Below are positions 29,322 to 37,320 of a stretch of DNA of 64,000 bases, one piece after another (the stretch's first letter is position 1; every line of letters begins with the position of its first letter). Where the stretch lies: positions 57,921 through 121,920 of the forward strand of contig JAJFLP010000016.1 in NCBI GenBank assembly GCA_021772635.1, written 5' to 3'. The position numbers were made by a program, and so were the translations under genes. Under the pieces are notes generated by a model. That model did no database searches, had not been told where the DNA came from, and saw only the letters and a list, made by a program, of their open reading frames with translations. The stretch comes from Verrucomicrobiota bacterium. GTDB lineage: Bacteria; Verrucomicrobiota; Lentisphaeria; JABSQK01; JAJFLO01.

Positions 29322-29423
29322 GTAGCAAGCGCGCAGCCGAGGTCTGTCGTGATAGACGAACGAGACGGCTCCGCGAAGTGGGTGCAATGACGTGGCAGAT
29401 ATACTTTTGTAAGGGCTCAGTAC

Positions 29424-30158
29424 ATGGAAACTCTCAAACTGGATAATCTCCGTGAAGTTTTGATACGCCAGGAGGAGACCATTATTTTCGCGTTAATCGA
29501 ACGCGCGCAGTTCAAGCGGAACGATGTGATCTACCAGGAAGGCGGAATCCAGATCCACGATTTCGCCAAATGTTTCTCCGATTATTTACTTTGGGAGACA
29601 GAAAAAGTTCATGCCCGCGTCCGCCGATACACGAGTTCTGATGAACACCCGTTTCACGGGGACCTGCCGGCGCCTATACTTCCACCGCTTGAAACTCCGC
29701 GGCAGATAGTACCGAATACAATAAATTTTAATCACAAGATTCATCAGATTTATAAGGCTAGTCTCATTCCCATTATCTGTGAGGAAGGAGATGACCGGAA
29801 TTACGGGTCTAGTGCGACGTGCGACGTCGCATGTCTGCAAGCGTTGTCAAAAAGGATCCACTACGGGAAGTATATTGCAGAGGCGAAATACCTCGATGAC
29901 GCTGCCGTTTATAATCGACTCCGAACTTCCCAGGATAACGCGGGTCTATTAGAGAAGTTGACGAACCGGGCGGTTGAAAATGAATTATTGCTGCGAGTCG
30001 CAGAAAAAGCGAAGACTTACGGCCGTGACAATGACAACGAAAATCCGTCGAACCAGTTTAAAATCGATCCCGCGACGATAGCTTCAATTTATGAACGGTG
30101 GATAATTCCACTCACTAAGGAAGTCGAAGTTGCATACTTGGTGTCCCGTTCCGAGTGA
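29424..30158 (+). CDS. chorismate mutase, eukaryotic (AroQ-beta) type
   Basis: Converts chorismate to prephenate for Phe and Tyr synthesis. The 244 residues align along their whole length with the yeast Aro7 type, not with the ~90-residue bacterial AroQ. By recall of the yeast enzyme, catalytic residues are kept: Arg15 (LIRQEE), Arg144 and Lys155 (KRIHYGKYIAEAK), Asn in TNRAVENELL, and Thr and Glu in LTKEVEVAYL. The Tyr/Trp effector site is also kept: Arg67-Arg68 (HARVRRY) and Gly128, Ser129, Thr132 (NYGSSATCD). Trp activation and Tyr inhibition are therefore likely. It is a single gene between bat and the thioredoxin gene. Transfer from or shared ancestry with eukaryotic genes is possible. 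Confidence 0.93.
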   Translation: METLKLDNLREVLIRQEETIIFALIERAQFKRNDVIYQEGGIQIHDFAKCFSDYLLWETEKVHARVRRYTSSDEHPFHGDLPAPILPPLETPRQIVPNTINFNHKIHQIYKASLIPIICEEGDDRNYGSSATCDVACLQALSKRIHYGKYIAEAKYLDDAAVYNRLRTSQDNAGLLEKLTNRAVENELLLRVAEKAKTYGRDNDNENPSNQFKIDPATIASIYERWIIPLTKEVEVAYLVSRSE

Positions 30159-30264
30159 GCTCCCGTCGCGTGTACCGGAGCGTTCGTAATCTCAGCCGTC
30201 GAAACTGGGGGACGGGTAGCCACTACGGCAAGGCATTAGAAATTCGACAACAACACGAAGTATT

Positions 30265-30750
30265 ATGAGTAAAAAAGTTGCGTACCAACGAAAATTTACT
30301 GGATTGATTTTACTGGCTGCCGCAGTGTTTATTTTTCAAGGTTGCGGTAGTCGGAGTGATGACAACTCGAAACGCGATGGAGGAAGTAACAGCGATTCCG
30401 GTCAAGTCGGCGGTTCCAGTGCCGGTACTGTGTCTAAATTAAAGTCCGAATCTGAATTCAGTTCTTTACTTAAACAGCACCCCGTTGTACTCGTTGATTT
30501 TTATGCCGACTGGTGTGGTCCTTGTCGGAAACTAAAACCCACGATTGCGGGACTGGCTGAGCAATACAAAGACGATGTTAAGGTGATTGCGCTTGACGTT
30601 GATAAATTCGGGAATCTCGCACGCAACTTCCAAATAACGTCTATTCCGACGATAAAAATATTTAAGTCCGGGAGTGTGCAAAAAACGCTCGTTGGTGTTT
30701 ATCCTGCGAGCGAATACTCGCGCGCCTTAGAAAAGGCTTTAGCCAATTAG
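30265..30750 (+). CDS. thioredoxin-like lipoprotein
   Basis: 161 residues. A signal peptide with lipobox (FIFQGC) at about residue 27 implies a lipid-anchored envelope protein. A Ser/Gly-rich linker follows, then a thioredoxin fold from about residue 58 with the redox motif DWCGPCRKLKP and the cis-proline region SIPTIKIF. It probably reduces or isomerises disulfides of exported proteins, or supports redox maturation. It is a single gene. Confidence 0.93.
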   Translation: MSKKVAYQRKFTGLILLAAAVFIFQGCGSRSDDNSKRDGGSNSDSGQVGGSSAGTVSKLKSESEFSSLLKQHPVVLVDFYADWCGPCRKLKPTIAGLAEQYKDDVKVIALDVDKFGNLARNFQITSIPTIKIFKSGSVQKTLVGVYPASEYSRALEKALAN

Positions 30751-30781
30751 TAGCGATCACAGGATGTGCCGGAGGGTTTGC

Positions 30782-30979
30782 ATTCCCACAATAAAATCTT
30801 GTCGTGACCAAGAAACCACAGTTTCCTACAATTTCTTCTTCGTCTATCGCTACAAGGCACTGGTAATTCTGAGTTGATATCTCTCACAAGCAATCTTTCA
30901 GCACAGGCTCCGGAGTGCTTTGGTTCAATTCCTGTGCCAGAGGCAAAATCAGGGGCAAGTATTCTTTTGTAGAATAAAT
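30782..30979 (-). pseudogene. GNAT acetyltransferase remnant with in-frame stop
   Basis: On the minus strand one frame reads KEYLPLILPLAQELNQSTPE, then a TGA at 30884-30886, then YQCLVAIDEEEIVGNCGFLV and TTRFYCGN in the same frame. This order (LPLAQELN, CLVAIDEEEIVG, TTRFYCGN) is that of GNAT acetyltransferases. The acetyl-CoA-binding half is missing and the start is lost at the edge of repeat A. It is a decayed fragment. Confidence 0.6.
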
Positions 30980-30984
30980 GCTAG

Positions 30985-31119
30985 TCCCAAATCCAGCGAA
31001 CTTTTCGTTGGATTTTCTTCGTAATCGTACTCGTAATCATAATCGTACTCCCTTTCCAAATCTCACCTCGAAAAACTAGAAAGAGTAAGATTACGAATCG
31101 GAATGTTCGCTTATTTTAG
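30985..31119 (+). repeat. dispersed repeat family A, copy 2
   Basis: Starts with the hairpin AAATCCAGCGAA / TTCGTTGGATTT, followed by a run of CGTAATC-like units, CCTTTCCAAATCTCACC and the end GAATCGGAATGTTCGCTTAT. Same element as 600-713 (reverse) and 41869-41996. Confidence 0.85.
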
Positions 31120-31127
31120 GACTAGTC

Positions 31128-31712
31128 TCAAGTGTTTGGTTGGCATTTGATTGTTCCCAGCTTGGCCAATAGCTTACCTTGGCAGTGGGGACAGATGCCG
31201 TGAGTGATCTGTGGCAAAACAGACTGGTTAAATAATTTGAGTACCTGCACAGCTTCCTCGACCTCCACCCATCGCTCTGGTGGCACAGCTATTTTCTTGC
31301 ACCAACCGCAACTCCGAATGAAGTCATCCCCCTTCTTCCCAAAGGCAGAAAGCAGCGGCTGGAAACCCCGGCTCTCCGTGCGAAGTATCACGGAAGCAAA
31401 CTCATAGGATCCGTTCGGGAGGCGGGACACTTGCATTTCCATGAATCGTCTCGCAGTAGGAGCATCACACCGGAACGGAAACCGAATTACGGTGTTCTCT
31501 TGCGCTACTTTTACCAGAATAGCTTTGTACAGCTCCACGGTTTCCCGGTCAGTAATGTAGTCCCATATGGAATTGCCCAGCACCTCCTGATCGCACAGGT
31601 TGTCAGCGTGATTGTCTGATGCGAAGAGGGTCCAAAACTCATTCACGAAGATGATTTTGTACTCCGAATCAAGTCTATAAACGCACTTTAGGTCGTTTTC
31701 GGTCTGCTTCAT
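31128..31712 (-). CDS. PAS-domain protein with C-terminal Cys motifs
   Basis: A 194-residue cytosolic protein. Residues about 8-110 look like a PAS sensor (VYRLDSEYKIIFVNEFW). The C-terminus has CGWCKKI and, after VLPQITHGICPHCQGKLL, a second CxxC pair, a tail found in small bacterial PAS and response-regulator proteins and probably metal-binding. No output domain is attached, so it must signal through a partner. Repeat A abuts its 3' end. Confidence 0.75.
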   Translation of the reverse strand: MKQTENDLKCVYRLDSEYKIIFVNEFWTLFASDNHADNLCDQEVLGNSIWDYITDRETVELYKAILVKVAQENTVIRFPFRCDAPTARRFMEMQVSRLPNGSYEFASVILRTESRGFQPLLSAFGKKGDDFIRSCGWCKKIAVPPERWVEVEEAVQVLKLFNQSVLPQITHGICPHCQGKLLAKLGTIKCQPNT

Positions 31713-31768
31713 GATTTGCTCCTATCGAGCCAAGCGGAATAGAGATTAGAGTATATCCGTTTGTTCCT

Positions 31769-32107
31769 TTATGGGTAGATGGAAGCATCGAGAATAGCCA
31801 ATACCTCCGACAGAAACTCCTCTGAGGCGGTGCCGACACATTTTGCCTTGAGTGTACGAAAATCTATCGACTTGATCTGTTCGACCATAATGTATCCAGT
31901 CAAACTCGTATCCGGTGGGACTGGAATATGTAATGGGAAGTCACGATCGGTGTTGGTAATTGGGCAAACGATCGCGAGACCGGTCTTCTGATTGAACAGA
32001 AATTTACTTACAACAATCGCCGACCGTCGGCCCCGTTGCTCATGCCCCGACTACAGATCAAAGGTTAGGATTACTAAATCTCCCTGCCGGGGAATATAAG
32101 GAGGCAC
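31769..32107 (-). pseudogene. MazF/PemK-like toxin with one in-frame stop
   Basis: On the minus strand GTG at 32107 directly follows the antitoxin stop and reads PPYIPRQGDLVILTFDL, then TAG at 32051-32053, then SGHEQRGRRSAIVVSKFLFN, GLAIVCPITNTDRDFPLHIP, TGYIMVEQIKSIDFR and so on to TAA at 31769. The combined 112 codons match a complete MazF. The stop replaces the residue that is Gln in the family motif DPQSGHEQRGRRP, so a CAG-to-TAG change explains it. An mRNA endonuclease would be expected if it were restored. Confidence 0.88.
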
Positions 32108-32356
32108 TTACCAGGCCTCCTTTCCGACAGACTCACCCCAGTCGACCTCGGACACGTCATAATCTTCGGGAATTCTATCAACTAATTCTTGAAGATTATA
32201 CTTTCTCCTATGCGATTTCACCGGCGATATCATTATTATTCCGGCATTAGCCTCCACATCGACCTTGTCCCCGACGGAAATTCCCGCATCAGATAAGATA
32301 TGCTTGTTCAGCCTTAAGCCTTGGCTATTGGCCCATTCCTTAATTTGTGCAATCAT
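32108..32356 (-). CDS. MazE/AbrB-family antitoxin
   Basis: An 82-residue antitoxin. The start at 32356 gives MIAQIKEWANSQGLRLNKHI, the AbrB/MazE DNA-binding swapped hairpin, followed by GISVGDKVDVEANAGIIMI. The C-terminal half (EDYDVSEVDWGESVGKEAW) is the acidic toxin-binding tail. An ATG 12 codons upstream overlaps the promoter palindrome and is less likely. It is intact although its toxin carries a stop codon. Confidence 0.88.
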   Translation of the reverse strand: MIAQIKEWANSQGLRLNKHILSDAGISVGDKVDVEANAGIIMISPVKSHRRKYNLQELVDRIPEDYDVSEVDWGESVGKEAW

Positions 32357-32381
32357 AGCTAGCCCCACACTGTTTATATAT

Positions 32382-32410
32382 GGTATATACAATATTCAGG
32401 CAGGTGTCAA
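32382..32410 (-). promoter_or_regulatory. promoter and probable operator of the mazEF-like locus
   Basis: On the minus strand TTGACA (32405-32410) and TATACC (32382-32387) are separated by exactly 17 bases. The -10 region lies in an AT palindrome (TATATACCATATATA) that could be the antitoxin operator. Confidence 0.6.
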
Positions 32411-32508
32411 TGTGTATTTGAGCGAATGTTCTTAAGATCACTCATCTTTATGAAGCGGTAGCGTTAAAGGTTGAGTGAATCGCTTTGTTAGCGTATATTA
32501 TTAGTATT

Positions 32509-32724
32509 ATGAAAAATCTAATTACTTCTTCAAAAAATATATTGGGTGGAACCCCGGTTTTCGCCGGTACGCGTGTTCCCTTCCAAGCCTTGATCGACTA
32601 TCTGGAAGCAGGCGATTCTATCGAAACATTTCTTGACGATTTTCCGACCGTCTCACGCAAGCAGGTCATCGCAACGCTTGAGAAAGCAAAAGAACATCTT
32701 CTTAAAGCCCAGTTGACAGCGTGA
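32509..32724 (+). CDS. DUF433 antitoxin
   Basis: 71 residues from the ATG at 32509. The DUF433 pattern NILGGTPVFAGTRVPFQALIDYLEAG is complete, with a winged-helix-like end (SRKQVIATLE). DUF433 proteins act as antitoxins or transcriptional repressors of PIN-like DUF5615 toxins, and such a gene follows with a four-base GTGA overlap. Confidence 0.9.
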   Translation: MKNLITSSKNILGGTPVFAGTRVPFQALIDYLEAGDSIETFLDDFPTVSRKQVIATLEKAKEHLLKAQLTA

Positions 32725-33038
32725 AAATTATCCTGGATGAATGCGTTCCGCGACGAGTCGCTAAGGATCTCCCTCATGACGTGTCGACGGTTCGTCAATT
32801 AAAACTTGCCGGCCTGGATAACGGAGACTTACTCAAAGAAATCGAGGATCAATTTGATGTCTTCTTAACCGTTGATCAAAATCTTCAATATCAACAAAAT
32901 CTCACCCAATCAAAGATTGCAATCGTTGTTCTCATCGTCTCCTCTAATCGGTATGACGATATAAAACCTCTGATCCCTTCCTGTCTTTCAGCTCTAAACG
33001 AAATTAAGTCCGGTGAATTGGTATCCATTTCCCGCTAG
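32721..33038 (+). CDS. DUF5615 PIN-like toxin
   Basis: 105 residues. It starts MKIILDECVPRRVAKDLP, the conserved first Asp strand of PIN-like DUF5615 proteins, and has VFLTVDQNLQYQQN with the second acidic motif. It is probably a ribonuclease-type toxin neutralised by the overlapping DUF433 gene. The GTG start overlaps the antitoxin stop. This is the only TA locus in the window whose toxin frame is uninterrupted. Confidence 0.88.
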   Translation: MKIILDECVPRRVAKDLPHDVSTVRQLKLAGLDNGDLLKEIEDQFDVFLTVDQNLQYQQNLTQSKIAIVVLIVSSNRYDDIKPLIPSCLSALNEIKSGELVSISR

Positions 33039-33166
33039 CGACTTAGATGAGTCACGTCATGTGCGAGCGTAGCGAGGGCCCCCAGGTCGAACCTTATATT
33101 GGACATTAGCGCTTTTTCTCCGGGATTGACTGCTGGGCTAAACTGACCAGCCGAGGTCGCGTTGCG

Positions 33167-33299
33167 AACTATACTGAGCATCTTCGAGTTTTCGACCAGG
33201 CGTTCTGTTGGCCAGCAGAATGCCGGGTGAGAATATATTGTTCGGTACCCTATAGCTGATAAATTCGAAGTCGTCCAAAATTCCACTGCTTGCAGTCTA
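33167..33299 (-). repeat. family B repeat copy 2, long variant
   Basis: Read on the minus strand it starts TAGACTGCAAGCAGT, continues through a TTTTGGACGACTTCG block, contains a palindrome GGCATTCTGCTGGCCAACAG (near 33199-33224) and ends with the GAAGATG-like tail. The TAG at its left end is the stop codon of the pilin-like gene. The copy at 37069 carries the same internal palindrome. Confidence 0.75.
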
Positions 33300-34061
33300 T
33301 TCAATCACAACCACCCACTGATCCGGCTCGCTCTGTTTTATGAACTCTGTGTGATAATCGCCCATTAACGCGTTAAATCCGAGTTGGTGATGATAGCCCA
33401 CCCTACGGAATCCAACTGTCGGGACAGCGTTGATCGCGCCGTAATCGGTTTCCTGGAATTTTAGTACCCCGCTGTGGTTGAAGTGGATTCCCCCCGACGC
33501 GACATCCATAATATTGATCTTGCTTGATGGATCTAAGATCTGTTGGAGTCTTACGTGTTTCGTCGGTGTTCCCCAACCCAGTGACCGCGACGGATCACTG
33601 CTAATTGCTGCACCTCCCCAGTTGTCCGGTTCGATCATATTCCTGATGTAACTCGCATCTCTTATCGAATTATCGCCGCCGGCTGGGTTGAAATTATCTG
33701 AATCGCCTAACGCTGGGCAACGAAAAACTTTCTTGTCAGGGATCAGCTCTGCGAACATATAATTGATCCAGTGGTTGTAGTTTCCGTCAATGCTGGTGTC
33801 GCCGAATTTTCCGGGCATAACGTATTGGTCGTACTCTTCTGAATACCCGAAGGATGCCATGCCGATCTGTTTAAGGTTGTTCGTGCAAGCGACGCGTCGC
33901 GTGGCTGCTTGCGCCCTCATACCTGCAGGCAGTAGCAGCGCCGCCAGCGTCAGAATAATCGCGATAACCATCAGTAATTCGATCATCGTCATTGTTGAGC
34001 AGTATTCGAACTGCCGAACTCTTGCCGACCTACATTCGACTTGTGATGGTATTTTGTTCAT
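33297..34061 (-). CDS. prepilin-like protein with type IV pilin N-terminus
   Basis: 254 residues. The N-terminal MIELLMVIAIILTLAALLLP is a type IV pilin/pseudopilin helix with the conserved Glu, followed by RRVACTNNLKQIGMA, typical of the large DUF1559/H-X9-DG protein group in PVC bacteria. The C-terminal HHQLGFNALMGDYH occupies the H-X9-DG site but reads GD instead of DG. It should be processed by a prepilin peptidase (one is encoded at 38370) and exported. The leader before the helix is unusually long (about 23 residues). The stop codon lies on a family B repeat. Confidence 0.85.
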   Translation of the reverse strand: MNKIPSQVECRSARVRQFEYCSTMTMIELLMVIAIILTLAALLLPAGMRAQAATRRVACTNNLKQIGMASFGYSEEYDQYVMPGKFGDTSIDGNYNHWINYMFAELIPDKKVFRCPALGDSDNFNPAGGDNSIRDASYIRNMIEPDNWGGAAISSDPSRSLGWGTPTKHVRLQQILDPSSKINIMDVASGGIHFNHSGVLKFQETDYGAINAVPTVGFRRVGYHHQLGFNALMGDYHTEFIKQSEPDQWVVVIE

Positions 34062-34276
34062 TTGACTAGGAGAAATATTGAGTTCTACCAGGTTCCGGGA
34101 TGATATTTTCCGGGTGAGATTTAGTTAACAATAGCGACTTTTCTTCCGCGATTAGATGACTTTAATATAGCGTGTGTACGGCAAAAACAAGCCAAAGAGA
34201 ATAGCCGAATTGTTTGACTATTATCGTCACTGCGCGATACTACTAACCTTTAAAGTTCTAACCTTTAGGTTAAATC

Positions 34277-35959
34277 ATGAAGAAAAGTAAATATGCAAGC
34301 ATGCCGCCAATTCCGATTTCGGAGCGAATTTGGCCGTCGAAAACGTTAACGGAATCACCGACATGGTGCGCCGTCGATTTGCGCGATGGGAATCAAGCGT
34401 TGCCAAATCCTATGACGCCGGATCAGAAAAGGCGTTATTTCCGGTTGCTGACGGAAATCGGATTCAAGGAAATTGAAGTGGGATTCCCGTCGGCGTCTTC
34501 TGACGATTACCAGTTTTGCCGGGATCTCATTGAAGAGGAATTGATCCCCGACGATGTGACGATTTCCGTATTGACGCAAGCGCGACCACATTTGATAGAC
34601 AAGACAATAAAGGTACTCGCCGGGGTAAAGAAAGCCGTTATCCATTTCTACATCGCGACTAGCGAACTCCATGCCCGATTCGTTTTCGGCTTGGAACAGG
34701 GAGAGGTTGTATCGACAGCTGTGGCCGCCACGCGACAGATTCGGGACGGCGTAAATGCAATGGCCGAGAGTAAGATCGGTTTACAGTTTTCACCGGAAGA
34801 GTTCACCGATACTGATCTGGATTTCACGGTGGAAATCTGCGACGCGGTCGTGGCCGAGTGGAATCCAGTTAATGGCGAGAAGGTCATATTAAATCTTCCA
34901 CAGACGGTCGAACGCCGATTACCAAATCACTATGCTGATATGATCGAGGAATTTTGCCGACGACAGAAATATCCCGACCGTACGATCGTCTCGGTACACA
35001 ACCACAACGATATGGGCTGTGCAGTCGCCGCATCTTTGCAGACGTTGCTTGCAGGTGCTCAGCGCGTGGAGGGTACATTGTTCGGACATGGCGAACGCAC
35101 AGGGAACGTCGATTTAGTGACGTTGGCGTTGGACTTGGAGTACTTAGAGATCGATACGGGCCTGGATTTTGCGCGGTTGCCGGAGATTAGTAAGGAAGTC
35201 GAAGAAATCACGGGGATCGCGATTCATCCCAGACATCCATACGCCGGGGACCTTGTCTTTACGGCGTTTTCCGGATCCCATCAGGATGCGATACGAAAGG
35301 GGTTAAACCGCAAGGACGAATTGACTGAGCATTTCGACGGTTGGAAGATACCCTATCTGCACGTTGATCCCGGCTCGTTCGGACGCGTTTATGATCGTTT
35401 TATTCGAATAAACAGCCAGTCAGGGAAAGGCGGCGTCGCACATGTAATGGAAACTGACTACCACGTGAAGTTACCGCGATGGGTGCAAATAGATTTCGCA
35501 CGGCACGTACAGGCTTACGCGGATGAGGCAGCTAAGGAGATATCCAGCGAGGAAGTCTGGGAGATATTTAATAAGGTTTATACGGGCCATGATGCTCCGT
35601 TGACCTTGGAAAAGTATTGGCCAAGGCCCTCGGATGATGACCCGGAAATCATACAGGGTGAGGTTCATCTCACGTATAACGACGAGAAAATGGTACTCCG
35701 CAGCACGGGAAACGGTCCAATCTCGGCGTTCGTCCACGCTTTGAAACAGATAGATGGGCTCCCTAAATTTATCCTAAATGAATATGCCGAAGAAACAATG
35801 GGCATTTCCGCGGATGCGGAGGCGATATGTTTCGTGCGCTTGGAATTCACCGAATCGGACCGGGTTCAGATAGGTGTCGGAATCGGGAAAAATATTGACC
35901 AGGCAGCGGTACGCGCAGTGATTTCCGGATTAAATTCTTCTCTGGATGGGCAATCTTAA
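34277..35959 (+). CDS. leuA: 2-isopropylmalate synthase, LeuA type 2
   Basis: First committed step of leucine synthesis: acetyl-CoA plus 2-ketoisovalerate to 2-isopropylmalate. The 560-residue length and DLRDGNQALPNPMTPDQKRR start match the longer type 2 (yeast/actinobacterial) class. Metal-binding and catalytic motifs include the Asp of DLRDGNQ, SVHNHNDMGCAVA and GTLFGHGERTGNVDLVTLA. The C-terminal LeuA allosteric domain (about 440-560) suggests leucine feedback. The leader has CTAACCTTTA twice (34247-34272), whose role is unknown. No other leu gene is nearby. Confidence 0.96.
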   Translation: MKKSKYASMPPIPISERIWPSKTLTESPTWCAVDLRDGNQALPNPMTPDQKRRYFRLLTEIGFKEIEVGFPSASSDDYQFCRDLIEEELIPDDVTISVLTQARPHLIDKTIKVLAGVKKAVIHFYIATSELHARFVFGLEQGEVVSTAVAATRQIRDGVNAMAESKIGLQFSPEEFTDTDLDFTVEICDAVVAEWNPVNGEKVILNLPQTVERRLPNHYADMIEEFCRRQKYPDRTIVSVHNHNDMGCAVAASLQTLLAGAQRVEGTLFGHGERTGNVDLVTLALDLEYLEIDTGLDFARLPEISKEVEEITGIAIHPRHPYAGDLVFTAFSGSHQDAIRKGLNRKDELTEHFDGWKIPYLHVDPGSFGRVYDRFIRINSQSGKGGVAHVMETDYHVKLPRWVQIDFARHVQAYADEAAKEISSEEVWEIFNKVYTGHDAPLTLEKYWPRPSDDDPEIIQGEVHLTYNDEKMVLRSTGNGPISAFVHALKQIDGLPKFILNEYAEETMGISADAEAICFVRLEFTESDRVQIGVGIGKNIDQAAVRAVISGLNSSLDGQS

Positions 35960-36195
35960 TCCCACCAGTGGGTTTAATTCCCCGTTCTGCTGTTCAGCAC
36001 GAACGTAGTAAAGCTCTAAGAGTCTTTCATACCTCGCGGGCATGCCCCGAGGCAGTTGATTTTTCTGCGGCGATTACCGGCAAGGCGTTTTATCGCGGAA
36101 ACACCGGTTATCCCGTACATACTGACCCTTTTCGAGTTATACCGAACATCTTCGCGATTCGAATTCTCTCATTCAAGAAAATAAGGTCCAATCGA

Positions 36196-37071
36196 ATGCT
36201 TAGTATGACAGGTTATGGGAGCGGGCAGGCAACCCAAACGTCGTGTAAGGTCGACGTCTACATAAATTCCGTTAACCGGAAACAAACGGACATTCGAATC
36301 TCGGTTCCGAAGGATCTCACCGGATTTGAGAAGAAGATCCGGGACCGGGTGGGTGCCACAATTACTCGGGGTGCTGTAACGGTGCGGGTTGATTTTACGT
36401 GTAAATCGCCCGGCGACGGCCAGCTATATCTTGACGCAACGCGCGCCCGTGCGGCTTGGGAAGAGCTGATTTCGCTACAGAAAACTCTTGAGATACCTGG
36501 CGACATCAGCATTCAAGATCTTTTAAGCGTTCCAGGGTTGATGGGTACCCAGGCAGCGCCGCTCTCACCCGACGAACTTTCGAGTATGATCGAATCGGCA
36601 TTAGCCCAGGCGCTTGAGGAATTAATTGCCACCAAGACGGCAGAAGGGAAGTCTATTTGCGACGATCTTCGCCTACGCCACAAGATTCTCGTGAACTACG
36701 CGGATGAGATTTCCGGCCTCGCTCCGCAATCAGCGATTCAATATCGAGAACGGCTACTTTCAAAAGTTCGTGAGATCATTGATGATATTGATTTTGACGA
36801 CGACCGAATCGCGAAGGAAATCGCCGTCTATTCCGATCGATGCGATATCGCCGAGGAGACAACTCGAATATCATCGCATCTTGGGTTATTGAATGAACTG
36901 CTTTCCGAAGACGAGCCGGTCGGACGAAAAATGGATTTTCTTATACAAGAGCTATTTCGAGAGATCAATACCGTCGGGTCCAAAGCGAATAACGTTGATA
37001 TATCGAAGATCGTCATTGATTTTAAGACCGAGCTCGAAAGGATAAGAGAGCAAACACAGAATATTGAGTAA
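36196..37071 (+). CDS. yicC: YicC-family endoribonuclease
   Basis: 291 residues. The start at 36196 gives MLSMTGYGSGQA, the canonical YicC N-terminus; the open frame extends upstream to 35968 but that part is not homologous. Further family motifs are VNRKQTDIRISVP, GAVTVRVDF and the C-terminal GRKMDFLIQELFREINTVGSKA, with EEITR-like EETTRISSHL. YicC/YloC proteins are hexameric endoribonucleases acting in RNA turnover. The TAA stop abuts an ACTGCAAGCAGT repeat. Confidence 0.93.
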   Translation: MLSMTGYGSGQATQTSCKVDVYINSVNRKQTDIRISVPKDLTGFEKKIRDRVGATITRGAVTVRVDFTCKSPGDGQLYLDATRARAAWEELISLQKTLEIPGDISIQDLLSVPGLMGTQAAPLSPDELSSMIESALAQALEELIATKTAEGKSICDDLRLRHKILVNYADEISGLAPQSAIQYRERLLSKVREIIDDIDFDDDRIAKEIAVYSDRCDIAEETTRISSHLGLLNELLSEDEPVGRKMDFLIQELFREINTVGSKANNVDISKIVIDFKTELERIREQTQNIE

Positions 37072-37275
37072 ACTGCAAGCAGTTGAACCCATATAGTGGG
37101 ATTTCATTTCCCGCGGTTTCCCGCGCAAAACTATTTCCAAAGCCGATACCCCGTCTGCTCTGCGGCGGGGCAGTTGATTCACCAAAGAGATTCCGAACGA
37201 TAATTTTTAACCGGCATTCTATTGGCCAGCAGAACGCCGGGTCGAAAACTCCATGACATTCGGAATACCGGCGAA
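37069..37275 (+). repeat. family B repeat copy 3, long variant
   Basis: Begins TAAACTGCAAGCAGTTGA at the yicC stop, includes GATTCCGAACGATAATTTTT, a nearly perfect 30-base palindrome at 37211-37240 (CCGGCATTCTATTGG...GCCGG) and the end CATTCGGAATACC. Same layout as the copy at 33167-33299, with extra GC-rich hairpin sequence inside. Confidence 0.65.
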
Positions 37276-37320
37276 CGCGAATAATGAGTCTACCCCTAAG
37301 AAATACAGCCCCGTCCGCAT

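Noticed and set aside
35968..36195. N-terminal extension of yicC by 76 residues
   Set aside because: The extension has no homology and includes repeat-like hairpins; the family start MLSMTGYG is at 36196.
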